From RGIG4074 sp964615285 (GTDB lineage Bacteria > Bacillota > Clostridia > Christensenellales > Borkfalkiaceae): DNA of 57,991 nucleotides. The notes below the pieces were generated by a model, which did no database searches, was not told the origin of the DNA, and saw only the letters and a program-made list of their open reading frames with translations. Position 1 is the first letter of the stretch; each line of letters opens with the position of its first letter. The position numbers and the translations under genes were made by a program. Of the stretch, positions 24,917 through 33,749 are shown in pieces. The stretch is from assembly GCA_964615285.1 (NCBI GenBank), contig CAZTND010000002.1, positions 1-57,991 on the forward strand. The letters run 5' to 3'.

Positions 24917-27616
24917 ATGGAAAGTCAGCAACAAAGGCCTTGGCACGCGCTGACCGCCGAGGAAGCGGAAGAGATTCTGCACACGTCCGAAGAGGGTCTG
25001 AGCGATGCCGAGGCGGCAAAACGATTGCAGGAGTACGGCAAGAATAACTTGCGGGAGAAAAAGACAAAGAGCATCGGGAAGATGATCTTCGAGCAGCTCA
25101 CCGATGTCATGGTCATCATTCTCTTCATCGCGGCGGCGTTTTCCTTCGTCATGTATTTTGTGGACGGGGAAGGGCTGGCGGAATGCATCGTCATTCTCGT
25201 CGTCATTGCCCTGAACGCCACGATCGGCGTCATTCAGGAAAAGAAGGCGATGAACGCCCTCGAAGCCCTCAAAAGCATGACGGCGCCCACCGCGCGGGTC
25301 ATGCGCAACGGCGAAGAGAGCGTCGTGCCCGCGTCCGAGCTGGTGCCGGGCGACGTGGTGTATATGGAGGACGGGTGCATCGTGCCCGCCGACATCCGCA
25401 TCATCCGCGACTCCAACATCAAGATACAGGAGGCCGCTTTGACGGGGGAAAGCGTTCCCGCCGAAAAGGACGGGGTGACCGTCCTGCCCGAAAACGCGCC
25501 CCTGGGAGACCGCGTGAATATGGCGTACAGTTCGTCCATCGTCATGTACGGCAATGCGACGGGAATCGTCGTGGGCACGGGGATGAATACCGAGGTCGGC
25601 AAGATCGCGGGGCTTCTGGACGAACAGGACGATTTCGACACGCCCATGAAGCGCAAGCTCAACGCCGTGGGCAAGACGCTTTCGGTCGTCGGGCTCATCG
25701 TCTGCGTCCTCATCTTCTGCATCGGCCTCATCCGCGAAGGCTGGGAGGCGTGGGTCAACTATGTGTTCATTGCCATTTCGCTGGCGATCTCCATCATTCC
25801 CGAGGGCCTGCCCGCGACGTCGACCATCGTCATGGCGCTCGGCGTGCAGCGCATGGCAAAGAAAAACGCGCTCGTCAAGAGCCTGCCCGCCGTGGAGACC
25901 CTCGGCAGCGCTTCCGTCATCTGCTGCGACAAGACGGGTACGCTGACGCTCAACAAAATGACCGTCACATATGTCGCCGTCAACGGCGATTTCGAAGCGG
26001 AGCGGACGACTTCCACGGAAGAACTCGCCGCAAAATACGACAAAAAGGTCTATGCGGATCTGCTATCCGCCTGCGCGCTCTGCGTCAACGCCAAGAAGGA
26101 TCCCGATAAGCCGGGCAACATCCTCGGCGATCCCACCGAAGGCGCGCTCGTGCTCTTTGCCGAAAAGTTCGGCATCGACGCGGAGGCGTACGAGGACGCG
26201 CACCCGCGCCTCTTCGAACAGCCATTCGACTCCGACCGCAAGCGCATGACCGTTCTCAATCGGACGGAGGAGGGGCTCGTCGCCTACACCAAGGGAGCGG
26301 TGGATGAACTCTTGCCCCTGTGCACGATGTATCAGACCGAACACGGCGTCCGCCCGATGACGGATGCCGACCGGGAGAACGTGTTAAAACTCTGCAACCG
26401 CATGAGCGGGGAAGCGCTGCGCGTGCTCGGTTTTGCCAAACGCGTCCATGCCGCCGTCCCCGAAGAGGAGGACGCGGACATCGAGTCCGAGATGACTTTT
26501 ATCGGCGTCACGGGCATGATTGACCCGCCCCGCAAGGAAGTCATTCAGGCGGTGGAGACCTGCCATGAGGCGGGCATCCGCGTCGTCATGATCACGGGCG
26601 ACCACAAGGTCACCGCTATGGCGATCGCCGGACAGCTCCACATTTTCCGCGAGGGGAATACCTGTATTTCCGGGCAGGAGCTGGAGAAGATGACGGACGA
26701 GGAGCTCGACGCGGCGGTGGGGAACTGCGTGGTATTTGCCCGCGTTTCTCCCTCCGACAAGCTGCGCATCATCCGTTCGCTCAAACGTTGCGGCGAAGTC
26801 GCCGCCATGACGGGCGACGGCGTCAACGATTCGCCCGCTCTCAAAGAGGCGGACATCGGCGTGGCCATGGGCATCACGGGCACGGACGTCGCCAAGGACG
26901 CCGCGGACATGATCTTGCTCGACGACAATTTTACCACCATCGAATATGCCGTGCGCGAGGGCAGAAGGGTGTACCGCAACATCCAGAAGGTCATCCAGTT
27001 CCTCGTCGCGGGCAACATCGCGGAGATACTCATTCTGCTGCTTGCCGTCTGTTTCGGCTGGGAAATGCCCATTCTGGCGGTGCATATCCTGCTCATCAAT
27101 CTGGCGACCGACTCGCTGCCCGCCGTTGCGCTGGGCGTCGATCCCGCCGATTCGGGCATCATGCAACAGAAGCCCGTGCGGTCGGGCACCCTCTTCGAGC
27201 GGGGGATGATCTACCGCATCATTCTGCACGGGCTGTTCATTTCGGCGGCGGCGCTGGCGGCGTACTTCATCGGCATGAATATCTATGATAACCACGACCA
27301 GGCGATGACCATGACTTTCATCGTGCTGTCCGTTTCCCAGCTGTCGCACGCGCTCAACCAGCGCTCCAACTACGACTCGATCTTCAAGCCGGGGCAGGGA
27401 CACAACAAGACCTTGTGGTGGGCGCTCCTCGCGTCGGCGGCGATCATCGCGCTCGTGCTGTTCGTGCCGCCGCTGCAGCAGCTGTTCAGCCTGGTTTCCA
27501 TCAATTGGAGCGAATGGCTCATCTGCATCGCGCTGACGCTCTTCCCGCTCGTCGCCGTGGAGATCTCCAAGAGTTTCATGCGCATGTACCGCAAGAGAAA
27601 GGACGCCAAAAAATAA
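24917..27616 (+). CDS. P2-type cation-transporting ATPase, probable calcium exporter
   Basis: 899-residue P-type ATPase with the family layout: N-terminal cation-ATPase domain, TGES at 177-180, and phosphorylated Asp338 in CCDKTGTLT. Further on it has the nucleotide domain and the hinge GDGVNDSPALKEADIGVAMG. The M4 motif PEGLPA (295-300) and the M6 region NLATDSLPAVALG are those of Ca/Na-type P2 pumps, not of MgtA-type P3 pumps. About ten membrane segments are expected. GGAGG lies 17 bases upstream of the ATG, longer than ideal, with no better start in frame. Expression is probably set by the leader ORF and attenuator upstream. Confidence 0.92.
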   Translation: MESQQQRPWHALTAEEAEEILHTSEEGLSDAEAAKRLQEYGKNNLREKKTKSIGKMIFEQLTDVMVIILFIAAAFSFVMYFVDGEGLAECIVILVVIALNATIGVIQEKKAMNALEALKSMTAPTARVMRNGEESVVPASELVPGDVVYMEDGCIVPADIRIIRDSNIKIQEAALTGESVPAEKDGVTVLPENAPLGDRVNMAYSSSIVMYGNATGIVVGTGMNTEVGKIAGLLDEQDDFDTPMKRKLNAVGKTLSVVGLIVCVLIFCIGLIREGWEAWVNYVFIAISLAISIIPEGLPATSTIVMALGVQRMAKKNALVKSLPAVETLGSASVICCDKTGTLTLNKMTVTYVAVNGDFEAERTTSTEELAAKYDKKVYADLLSACALCVNAKKDPDKPGNILGDPTEGALVLFAEKFGIDAEAYEDAHPRLFEQPFDSDRKRMTVLNRTEEGLVAYTKGAVDELLPLCTMYQTEHGVRPMTDADRENVLKLCNRMSGEALRVLGFAKRVHAAVPEEEDADIESEMTFIGVTGMIDPPRKEVIQAVETCHEAGIRVVMITGDHKVTAMAIAGQLHIFREGNTCISGQELEKMTDEELDAAVGNCVVFARVSPSDKLRIIRSLKRCGEVAAMTGDGVNDSPALKEADIGVAMGITGTDVAKDAADMILLDDNFTTIEYAVREGRRVYRNIQKVIQFLVAGNIAEILILLLAVCFGWEMPILAVHILLINLATDSLPAVALGVDPADSGIMQQKPVRSGTLFERGMIYRIILHGLFISAAALAAYFIGMNIYDNHDQAMTMTFIVLSVSQLSHALNQRSNYDSIFKPGQGHNKTLWWALLASAAIIALVLFVPPLQQLFSLVSINWSEWLICIALTLFPLVAVEISKSFMRMYRKRKDAKK

Positions 27617-27657
27617 TCGCGAACGGCAAAACGGAAGATCGTCCCGAAGGGGATGAA

Positions 27658-27693
27658 AAAAGGGAGAAGATTTTCAAAGGTCTTCTCCCTTTT
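27658..27693. terminator. bidirectional terminator between the ATPase and the TIGR04076 gene
   Basis: A 13-bp perfect stem (27658-27670 with 27681-27693) has A4 on its left edge and T4 on its right, so it can serve both convergent genes. Confidence 0.8.
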
Positions 27694-27717
27694 GGCTGTT
27701 CGGTAAATTGTGATCGC

Positions 27718-28032
27718 TCAATCCGCATCCGCATCCATGACTTCCAGCAGGAAGCTGACGGGACGAAAACCGTCGTTGCAGGAGATCATTGCCGACCTCT
27801 TGTTCTTCATCCAACCGTCATAAAAGTTTTCGCCGCCGTGGGCCAGCGCCATCACAAAAGCGGATATGCTTTCCCAGGCGCTGTCGCAAAAATCCGGCGG
27901 TTTTTTCCAGCCGTTTGCGATAAACGTTTGCCCTTCCCGCATGTCGCAGGCGTGCGAGATCGGGTTTTCGTACTTTTCGATCAAGTCTGTGTAGCACGCC
28001 GTCCTCATCACGGTGATTTTAACTTTTTTCAT
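27718..28032 (-). CDS. small TIGR04076-like protein
   Basis: 104-residue protein beginning MKKVKITVMRTACYTDLIEKYE and containing CDMREGQTF, a C-terminal NDGFRPVSFLLEV, and several Cys. The pattern fits the TIGR04076 family of small proteins of unknown function, which are frequent in clostridia. The start at 28032 has GGAGGAG upstream; a longer frame to 28101 lacks a ribosome site. It has its own promoter, so it is not part of the proBA unit. No function can be assigned. Confidence 0.75.
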   Translation of the reverse strand: MKKVKITVMRTACYTDLIEKYENPISHACDMREGQTFIANGWKKPPDFCDSAWESISAFVMALAHGGENFYDGWMKNKRSAMISCNDGFRPVSFLLEVMDADAD

Positions 28033-28068
28033 TGCGCGCTCCTCCGCAAAACGGTTCATTTCACCGCT

Positions 28069-28097
28069 ATTATAACGCAAACGATTCAAAAAGTAAA
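28069..28097 (-). promoter_or_regulatory. promoter of the TIGR04076-like gene
   Basis: On the minus strand TTTACT (28092-28097), a 17-base spacer, and TATAAT (28069-28074). Confidence 0.6.
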
Positions 28098-28156
28098 ACA
28101 AATGAGCGCGTTTTTTTGTAAGTGAAGGACTTCGGAAGAGGGAAGCCGGCGATCTG

Positions 28157-28597
28157 TCACCCGATCGGGAAGCGGTTCCATTTCGTCAGGTCGGGAATGG
28201 CGCGGTCTTGCAGGAAGTCCCGGAAGATCTGTTCGGTTTCCCGGAAATCGTTCGTTTCGTATTCGTAAAGATCCATGGTTCCGTCCGCTTCGTATTTCGT
28301 GATGCAGAGGGAAAAACACTGTTTTTTGACGGCGCGGGAGAAAAGTCTGAATTTGATTTTGTGAAAGACGGCTATCTCCGCGACGCCCGAAACGGGCGGG
28401 AAGGCGTTGACGGTGATGTGCACGTCTTCCTTTTTGCCGCTTTGCCGCAGTCGTATGCCTCTTTCAGTTGGCGGAAACGGTCGGACAGGTCGTTTTCAAA
28501 GCCGACGAAGGGACGGCCGTATTTTTTTGGCTTCCTTTTCGTCCGACACGTCGATGGCGACGGGCTCGAAACTGTAATAGAATCTGGTCTGTTCCAT
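28157..28597 (-). pseudogene. hypothetical protein gene broken by two compensating homopolymer indels
   Basis: The ATG at 28597 (GGAG upstream) opens MEQTRFYYSFEPVAIDVSDE. The frame is lost at a 7-A run (plus-strand T at 28522-28528), continues in a second frame (GRPFVGFENDLSDRFRQL), and is restored near a 5-A run (about 28436) to end with DLTKWNRFPIG. Reading 6 A at the first run and 6 A at the second gives one continuous 146-residue protein over exactly these coordinates. The family is not recognised. It may be intact in the organism and broken only in the assembly. Confidence 0.6.
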
Positions 28598-28632
28598 ATC
28601 ACTGTTTTTCTCCATTTTTATTATTTTTGCGA

Positions 28633-28653
28633 TGTATTATGTCTAACATAATA
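28633..28653 (-). promoter_or_regulatory. palindromic operator, copy 2
   Basis: A perfect 8-bp inverted repeat TATTATGT-CTA-ACATAATA (28635-28653) lies 36 bases upstream of the hypothetical gene start at 28597. It is the near-identical partner of the site at 24592-24609. CATAAT inside it could be the -10. Confidence 0.6.
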
Positions 28654-28663
28654 TCTATAAAAT

Positions 28664-28692
28664 ACAAAAAAAGGGCGAAAGAAATCGCCCTT
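28664..28692 (-). terminator. terminator of the proBA operon
   Basis: On the minus strand the stem AAGGGCGA with TCGCCCTT is followed by a run of seven T. It lies directly after proA. Confidence 0.8.
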
Positions 28693-28703
28693 ATTTTTGT
28701 TTT

Positions 28704-29960
28704 TCAGCGGATCTGACCGTTGCCGCGAACGATATATTTATAGGTGCAAAGTTCCCGAAGTCCCATGGGGCCGCGGGCGTGCAGTTTTTGGGTGGAAATG
28801 CCCATCTCGCAGCCGAGCCCGAATTCGCCGCCGTCCGTGAAGCGGGTGGAGGCATTGACGTACACCGCCGCGCTGTCCACGCCCGTCACAAAGGCGTTTG
28901 CGTTGTCCCGGTCCTCGGTGACGATGGCGTCCGAGTGCCCCGTGGAATGTTTGGAAATGTGCCGGATGGCTTCTTCCACGTCCTTCACGACGGCAACGGC
29001 AAGGATATAATCGAGGAATTCGGTGTCAAAATCTTTCTTTTTTGCGGCAGTGCCTTCGATGTATTTGCGCGCCTCTTCGTCCGGGCGCAGTTCAACGGGC
29101 TGTTTGTCTGCCGCCGCCCGGTCGTCGACCAATCTTTTTTTCAGAAGGGGGAGGAAGGCGGGGGCGACGGCCGCATGGACCAGGCAGACTTCGGCGGCGT
29201 TGCACACGCTGGGACGGCTGGTCTTTGCGTTTTCGACGATGTTCAGTGCCTTTTCAAAGTCGGCAAATTCGTCCACATAGATGTGGCAGATGCCCGTGCC
29301 CGTCTGAATGCAGGGGACGGTGGCATTTTCGAGACAGGCGTTGATGAGCCCCGCCCCGCCGCGGGGGATCAGGAGATCGACATATCCGTTTGCCGTCATA
29401 AGGTCGGCTGCGCTCTGGCGGGTGGTGTCCTCGATGAGCTGCACGCAGGCGGGGGAAAATCCCGCCGACAGTACGCCGCGCTGCAGGGCGTCCACGACAG
29501 CTTTGGCGGAACGCCACGCCTCTTTGCCCGAACGCAGCACGCATACGTTCCCGCTCTTCAAGGCGAGCGCGGCGGCGTCCGAGGTGACGTTGGGGCGGCT
29601 CTCATAGATGATGGCGACGACGCCCATGGGCACGGCGGTCTTTTCAATGACCAGCCCGTTCGGGCGTTCGATGCGGACGAGCACTTCGCCCGCAGGGTCG
29701 GGCAGGGCGATGAGGGCAAGAATGCCGTCCGCCATTCCCTTGATGCGCGCGGGGGACAGGGCGAGCCGATCGAGCATGACGTCCGATATGACGCCCTTGG
29801 CGGCCTCCAAGTCTTTCCGGTTGGCGGCGAGGATCTTGTCCGTATCCTCCAGAAGGCATTCCGCCATGAGTTCCAGCGCCTTGTTTTTCTGTTGATTGGA
29901 AGCGGCGGCAAGTTCGCGCGTCGCTTTCTTTGCACGTTTCAGAATTTCCTGTGTCGTCAT
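28704..29960 (-). CDS. proA: gamma-glutamyl phosphate reductase
   Basis: 418-residue NADPH-dependent reductase of the aldehyde dehydrogenase superfamily, second step of proline synthesis. The catalytic Cys253 lies in RPSVCNAAEVCLVH; IYESRPNVTSDAAALALKSGN and the C-terminal RGPMGLRELCTYKY are also present. Length is normal. Its start overlaps the proB stop by 4 bases (ATGA). Confidence 0.96.
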   Translation of the reverse strand: MTTQEILKRAKKATRELAAASNQQKNKALELMAECLLEDTDKILAANRKDLEAAKGVISDVMLDRLALSPARIKGMADGILALIALPDPAGEVLVRIERPNGLVIEKTAVPMGVVAIIYESRPNVTSDAAALALKSGNVCVLRSGKEAWRSAKAVVDALQRGVLSAGFSPACVQLIEDTTRQSAADLMTANGYVDLLIPRGGAGLINACLENATVPCIQTGTGICHIYVDEFADFEKALNIVENAKTSRPSVCNAAEVCLVHAAVAPAFLPLLKKRLVDDRAAADKQPVELRPDEEARKYIEGTAAKKKDFDTEFLDYILAVAVVKDVEEAIRHISKHSTGHSDAIVTEDRDNANAFVTGVDSAAVYVNASTRFTDGGEFGLGCEMGISTQKLHARGPMGLRELCTYKYIVRGNGQIR

Positions 29961-30727
29961 GATTTTTTCCCCTTGAAGAGCGTTCCGACGCTCTTTCTTT
30001 CCATAATTTCGTACAATATTACGGGATCGTTGCCGTTGGCAATGATCATGTCGATGCCCGCCGCCGTTGCGGTCTTTGCCGCGCGCAGTTTGGTGATCAT
30101 GCCGCCCGTGCCGAGCCGCGTGCCGCTCTTGCCCCCCAAAGCCTCGATTTCGGGCGTTATCTTTTCGACGAGCGGCACGAGCCGCGCGTCCTTGTCCTCG
30201 CGCGGATTGGCAGTGTACAAGCCGTCTATGTCCGTGAGGAGGATCAGCAGGTCGGCCCGGACCGAGCAGGCGACCGTCGCCGACAGGGTGTCGTTGTCCC
30301 CGAGGGCGATCTCTGCCGTGGCGACCGTGTCGTTTTCATTGATGACGGGCAGCGTGTGCAGTTCGATCAGCCGGTTGAGGGTATTCTCGAAGTTGTGCCG
30401 CCGTTCGGCGTTCTCCATGTCCTCGCCCGTGAGCAGGATCTGCGCCACGGTGTGCCCGTATTCGGAGAAAAGTTTGTCGTAGGTGTACATCAGTTCGCAC
30501 TGCCCGACGGCGGCAGCCGCCTGTTTGGTGGCGATGTCCTCGGGCCGGCGGGGGAGGGAGAGCTTGCCGACGCCCATGCCGATGGCGCCCGAGGAGACGA
30601 GAATGATCTCGTGCCCCGCGTTTTTTATGTCGCTCAGGACTTTAACGAGTTTTTCGACGTGCCGTATGTTGATCCTGCCCGTCGGATAGGCAAGCGTAGA
30701 GGTGCCGACTTTGACAACGATTCTCAT
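29957..30727 (-). CDS. proB: glutamate 5-kinase, short form without PUA domain
   Basis: 256-residue amino-acid kinase that phosphorylates glutamate to start proline synthesis. It contains VVKVGTSTL, SSGAIGMG, INENDTVA, FGDNDTLSA-like (LGDNDTLSA), TDIDGLYTANPR and GTGGMITKLRAA. It lacks the C-terminal PUA domain of the roughly 370-residue enzymes, as in several Gram-positives. Its ribosome site is weak (GGAT). It is coupled to proA. Confidence 0.95.
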   Translation of the reverse strand: MRIVVKVGTSTLAYPTGRINIRHVEKLVKVLSDIKNAGHEIILVSSGAIGMGVGKLSLPRRPEDIATKQAAAAVGQCELMYTYDKLFSEYGHTVAQILLTGEDMENAERRHNFENTLNRLIELHTLPVINENDTVATAEIALGDNDTLSATVACSVRADLLILLTDIDGLYTANPREDKDARLVPLVEKITPEIEALGGKSGTRLGTGGMITKLRAAKTATAAGIDMIIANGNDPVILYEIMERKSVGTLFKGKKS

Positions 30728-30757
30728 ATTTTATCCATATACAAGTTTATTTTTTTC

Positions 30758-30786
30758 ATTATATCATCATTTTTTCCGAAAGGCAA
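30758..30786 (-). promoter_or_regulatory. promoter of proBA
   Basis: On the minus strand TTGCCT (30781-30786), a 17-base spacer, and TATAAT (30758-30763). Confidence 0.65.
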
Positions 30787-30787
30787 G

Positions 30788-30840
30788 AAAAAAAGGCGGG
30801 AAAGATAAAAAAGCTGCCGGAAACGGAGCTTTGTCCCGCC
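30788..30840 (-). terminator. two-tier hairpin with T7, minus-strand terminator
   Basis: On the minus strand GGCGGGA pairs with TCCCGCC (30834-30840 with 30795-30801) around an inner stem-loop, and seven T follow. It would stop minus-strand transcription just before the proBA promoter. On the plus strand it precedes the lipoprotein gene as a GAAA-capped hairpin. Confidence 0.6.
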
Positions 30841-30907
30841 GAAGGATATTTTTTCCGAAAGTCAGGAAAAGTAAGCTTTTATCATATCCCGCGAGGAGGT
30901 AATTCAT

Positions 30908-31503
30908 ATGAAAAAAGGTTTTTTGGTATCGCTTCTGGCGCTCGTCTGCGCCCTGACATGCGCGTTCGGGCTCGTCGCCTGCGATGCGGGGACGAACAGT
31001 TCGGGCAGCAGCGGCTCCGACAGCGGTTCGGGGCAGCGGGGAGGGAGAAACGCCCTCCGTTGCGTTGACGGAGGACACGGACTTTGACGCGCTCGTCTCC
31101 GACGCAGTGACGGAAGAGGAACGGGAAGCCGCCTTTTCCGACGCCGCTTTCTCCAATGCGAGCGCGGCATTGGAAGTGACGGTTGAACTTCCGGGGGGGG
31201 GGAGAGCAGTGCTGTGACGGCGGATGGATATATGTACCTGGCGGGAAACTGGCTGAACGTCGGGCCGGCAAGCCTTGACGGGTATTACGGCTATGAACAG
31301 GAAGGAACGAGATATGCGTTCGATCTCATGGCAAGATCGGACACCGCCACCGGCGAAATGACGTACTTTTGGAATAATATGACGGGGGACATCAACGCAA
31401 ATGTTCCCGAAGAAATGCAGCACCTGTTCTTCTCGTATCGTTATTTTTGCCCCGATTTCGGCGCATTTTTCAGCGAATTCACATACGACGAAGAGCGCGG
31501 CGC
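30908..31503 (+). pseudogene. putative lipoprotein gene, two frameshifts, 3' end lost in an assembly gap
   Basis: The ATG at 30908 follows GAGGAGG. A lipoprotein signal peptide ends at LVAC, then a Ser/Gly linker. The frame shifts once in a G-rich stretch (about 31027-31045): one G fewer gives a continuous SGSGSGEGETPS linker. It shifts back at a 10-G run (31193-31202), where one extra G would join VTVELPGG to ESSAVTADGYMYLAGNWL. The two shifts cancel. The mature part, with GDINANVPEEMQHLFFSYR, is not recognised. The gene runs into the N gap. Confidence 0.6.
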
Positions 31504-31603
31504 NNNNNNNNNNNNNNNNNNNNNNNNNNNNNNNNNNNNNNNNNNNNNNNNNNNNNNNNNNNNNNNNNNNNNNNNNNNNNNNNNNNNNNNNNNNNNNNNN
31601 NNN
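31504..31603. other. assembly gap 1 (100 N)
   Basis: Exactly 100 N, probably a placeholder length. The five bases GGCGC stand on both edges. It truncates the lipoprotein gene; the LUD gene on the far side is complete. Confidence 0.95.
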
Positions 31604-31625
31604 GGCGCTCTTTTCAAAGGGGCGG

Positions 31626-32240
31626 TCAGAAGCCCAGATCTTCGTGGATCAGAATGACTTCAACGTCCTCTCCCATGGGCTTTTCCCAAAGGACGGACAG
31701 ACCGCGGCAGATCCTGCCTTCGCTCTTGCAGTCGTAGCAGCGGTCCCCGCGGGCGGCACAGGGCGTCTTTGCGCCGATGCGCCGCGCGTTCAGGGGCGCC
31801 GCCGTGTTTCTCGCGCGGAACAGGGCGCCTTCGCAGTCTTTGGCGAGCTTGTTTTCGCCCGCGATCAGATAGACTTTTTCGTGCCCGTATAAGATCGCCG
31901 CGATGCGGTTGCAGTTGCCGTCGATGTTGACGATCTCGCCCGTATCCGCCAATCCGTTGACGGAAGAAATGTATACGGAGGCGGCGTTTGCCGCCGCCCG
32001 CAGTTCTCTGTCCGTTTTGCCGGGCGGGATGCGCCAATGCCAATAGAGCGTATTGTGCGCTTGCAGTTTCTCGTAAAGCCCCATCTGTTCGAGGGTGACC
32101 GAACCGCCGAAACCGACGGTTTTGTTCTGTATCTGCGCGTCCAGATAGGCGGCTGCCTCCGCGGCGGTGTCGAAACATTGCACGGCATATCCTTTTTCCG
32201 TCAGGTTGCGCCGCACCGTTGCAAAATCTCTTTTATCCAT
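31626..32240 (-). CDS. LUD-domain protein (lactate-utilisation family, DUF162)
   Basis: 204-residue LUD-domain protein. Early motifs are VGFGGSVTLEQMGLYE and SSVNGLADTGEIVNIDG. The C-terminal Cys-rich segment (PCAARGDRCYDCKSEGRICRG) is typical of this subgroup. The start at 32240 is 8 bases after GGAAGG; a GTG at 32249 is less likely. It follows potD by 24 bases, so it appears to be the last gene of the polyamine transport operon. A role in lactate metabolism is not implied by this context, and no lutA/lutB neighbours are seen. Confidence 0.85.
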   Translation of the reverse strand: MDKRDFATVRRNLTEKGYAVQCFDTAAEAAAYLDAQIQNKTVGFGGSVTLEQMGLYEKLQAHNTLYWHWRIPPGKTDRELRAAANAASVYISSVNGLADTGEIVNIDGNCNRIAAILYGHEKVYLIAGENKLAKDCEGALFRARNTAAPLNARRIGAKTPCAARGDRCYDCKSEGRICRGLSVLWEKPMGEDVEVILIHEDLGF

Positions 32241-32264
32241 GGTTTTCACCTTCCTTCCGGTCGT

Positions 32265-33749
32265 CTATTTCTCTTCGCCGTTCACTTTGGTATAGCCTTT
32301 TTTGGGCTTGCCGCGGAACCAGTCGTACCCGTACTTGGTGAACAGGTACACGCCCGCGCCGACGGCGATGATGACGGCGATGAAGATGACGGCGGGAATG
32401 GGGATCTCCGCGCCCTTGACGTCCTCCCACATCATGTTGATGCGGTTGTTGGCGTCCTCTTCAAAATATTGCATGACGGCGCAGCGGAGCACCACTTCGT
32501 AGGTAGGGTACTGCGCGCCCAGCATGCCGTTTTCTTCTCCCGCGTAGGCGTAGAAAGTGTATGCGTCCGTGTCCGGATCGTCGCTGAAAAAATAGCCGAG
32601 GTCATAGGCGACGGCTTCGCCGTTCTCTATCATCTCTTCGAGCGCCGCGCCCGTCTCTTCGACTTCGTATCCGTCCAGGACCCAGTTTTCATAGATCTCG
32701 TCGCCCGCAATGACCGAGGTGTAGCCGATGTAATCCATGTTCATCATGGCGTATTCGGGGCGGGAAATGAAGTCGAGAAATGCCTCCGCAAGCTCCACGT
32801 TGCCGCCCTTGGGGATGACCCAGCCGTCGAACCAGATGTTGGAAACGTAGTCGGGGACGGAGTAGGCGAGGGAGGAGCCGTCCTCTTCGCCCGCCTCGTA
32901 GATGCCGTAAGCGGCGTCGCCGCTCCAGCAGAAGTTGATGTCGATCTTGCCCGTCACCATGTCGTTTTTGCCCGAATCGACCTCGAAACCGTAGATGTTT
33001 TTCTTGATCTCTCTGAGATAGACGCGCGCTTTCTCCACGGTTTCTTCGTCCGTGCGGTTCATGATCTCGTTGAGGCCGTCGTTATACGTTTCCGCGTCGA
33101 TTCCGCCGCTCTCATACACTTCCGCAAGCGCGGCGAGTTCGTCGTTGTAGACGCAGGCGAGGGCGTAAAAATAGGTGTCGCGCACCGAGTCTTTGAGGGT
33201 GGCTTTGTTTTCGTATGCCTCGTTCTCGAGCACCAGCCAGGACTGTACGTCTTCGGCGATGGTGCTGCTTGCCGCGGGATTGTACAGGAAACCCATCGTG
33301 CCCCACATGTAGCCGGCGGCATAGTCGTCCCAGCCGTTCTCCTCGAAAATGTTTTTGATATAGGGAGAAACGTTCTCGGCATAGGAACTGTTCGTTTTGA
33401 AATCCTCGCTGAACGGTTCGCACATATTCTCGTTGATCATCTTCATGATCATGTAGTCGGAGGGGCAGACGAGGTCGTAACTGCCCTCGTTGATTTTTAG
33501 TTCGTTGTACATGTTTTCGTTGGTGCCGAAGGTGGAATATTCCACCGTGCAGCCGTATGCTTCTTCAAATGCGGCGATGAGGTCGATGTAACCGGCCTCT
33601 TCGTCGTCCTCGTTGCAGATGTAGTCCTCCCAGTTGTAGATGCGGAGCACCTGTTTCTGCTCTCCTTCCGAACAGGCGGAAAACAGGAGGGGGGAAAGGG
33701 CGACGGCCGCCGCGCCCGCGAGGGCGAGAAATCTTTGGATTTTACGCAT
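32265..33749 (-). CDS. potD: spermidine/putrescine ABC transporter substrate-binding lipoprotein
   Basis: 494-residue solute-binding protein. A lipoprotein signal ends at LFSAC (Cys26). It then has the PotD start VLRIYNWEDYI, the ligand-binding region FGTNENMYNEL, CPSDYMI, and AAYGIYEAGEEDGSSLAYSVPDYVSNIWFDGWVIPKGG in outline. Unusually it also has a C-terminal membrane helix (about residues 450-470) with a basic tail, about 130 residues longer than E. coli PotD. It would bind polyamine outside the cell and deliver it to PotBC. It overlaps potC by 8 bases. Confidence 0.93.
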   Translation of the reverse strand: MRKIQRFLALAGAAAVALSPLLFSACSEGEQKQVLRIYNWEDYICNEDDEEAGYIDLIAAFEEAYGCTVEYSTFGTNENMYNELKINEGSYDLVCPSDYMIMKMINENMCEPFSEDFKTNSSYAENVSPYIKNIFEENGWDDYAAGYMWGTMGFLYNPAASSTIAEDVQSWLVLENEAYENKATLKDSVRDTYFYALACVYNDELAALAEVYESGGIDAETYNDGLNEIMNRTDEETVEKARVYLREIKKNIYGFEVDSGKNDMVTGKIDINFCWSGDAAYGIYEAGEEDGSSLAYSVPDYVSNIWFDGWVIPKGGNVELAEAFLDFISRPEYAMMNMDYIGYTSVIAGDEIYENWVLDGYEVEETGAALEEMIENGEAVAYDLGYFFSDDPDTDAYTFYAYAGEENGMLGAQYPTYEVVLRCAVMQYFEEDANNRINMMWEDVKGAEIPIPAVIFIAVIIAVGAGVYLFTKYGYDWFRGKPKKGYTKVNGEEK

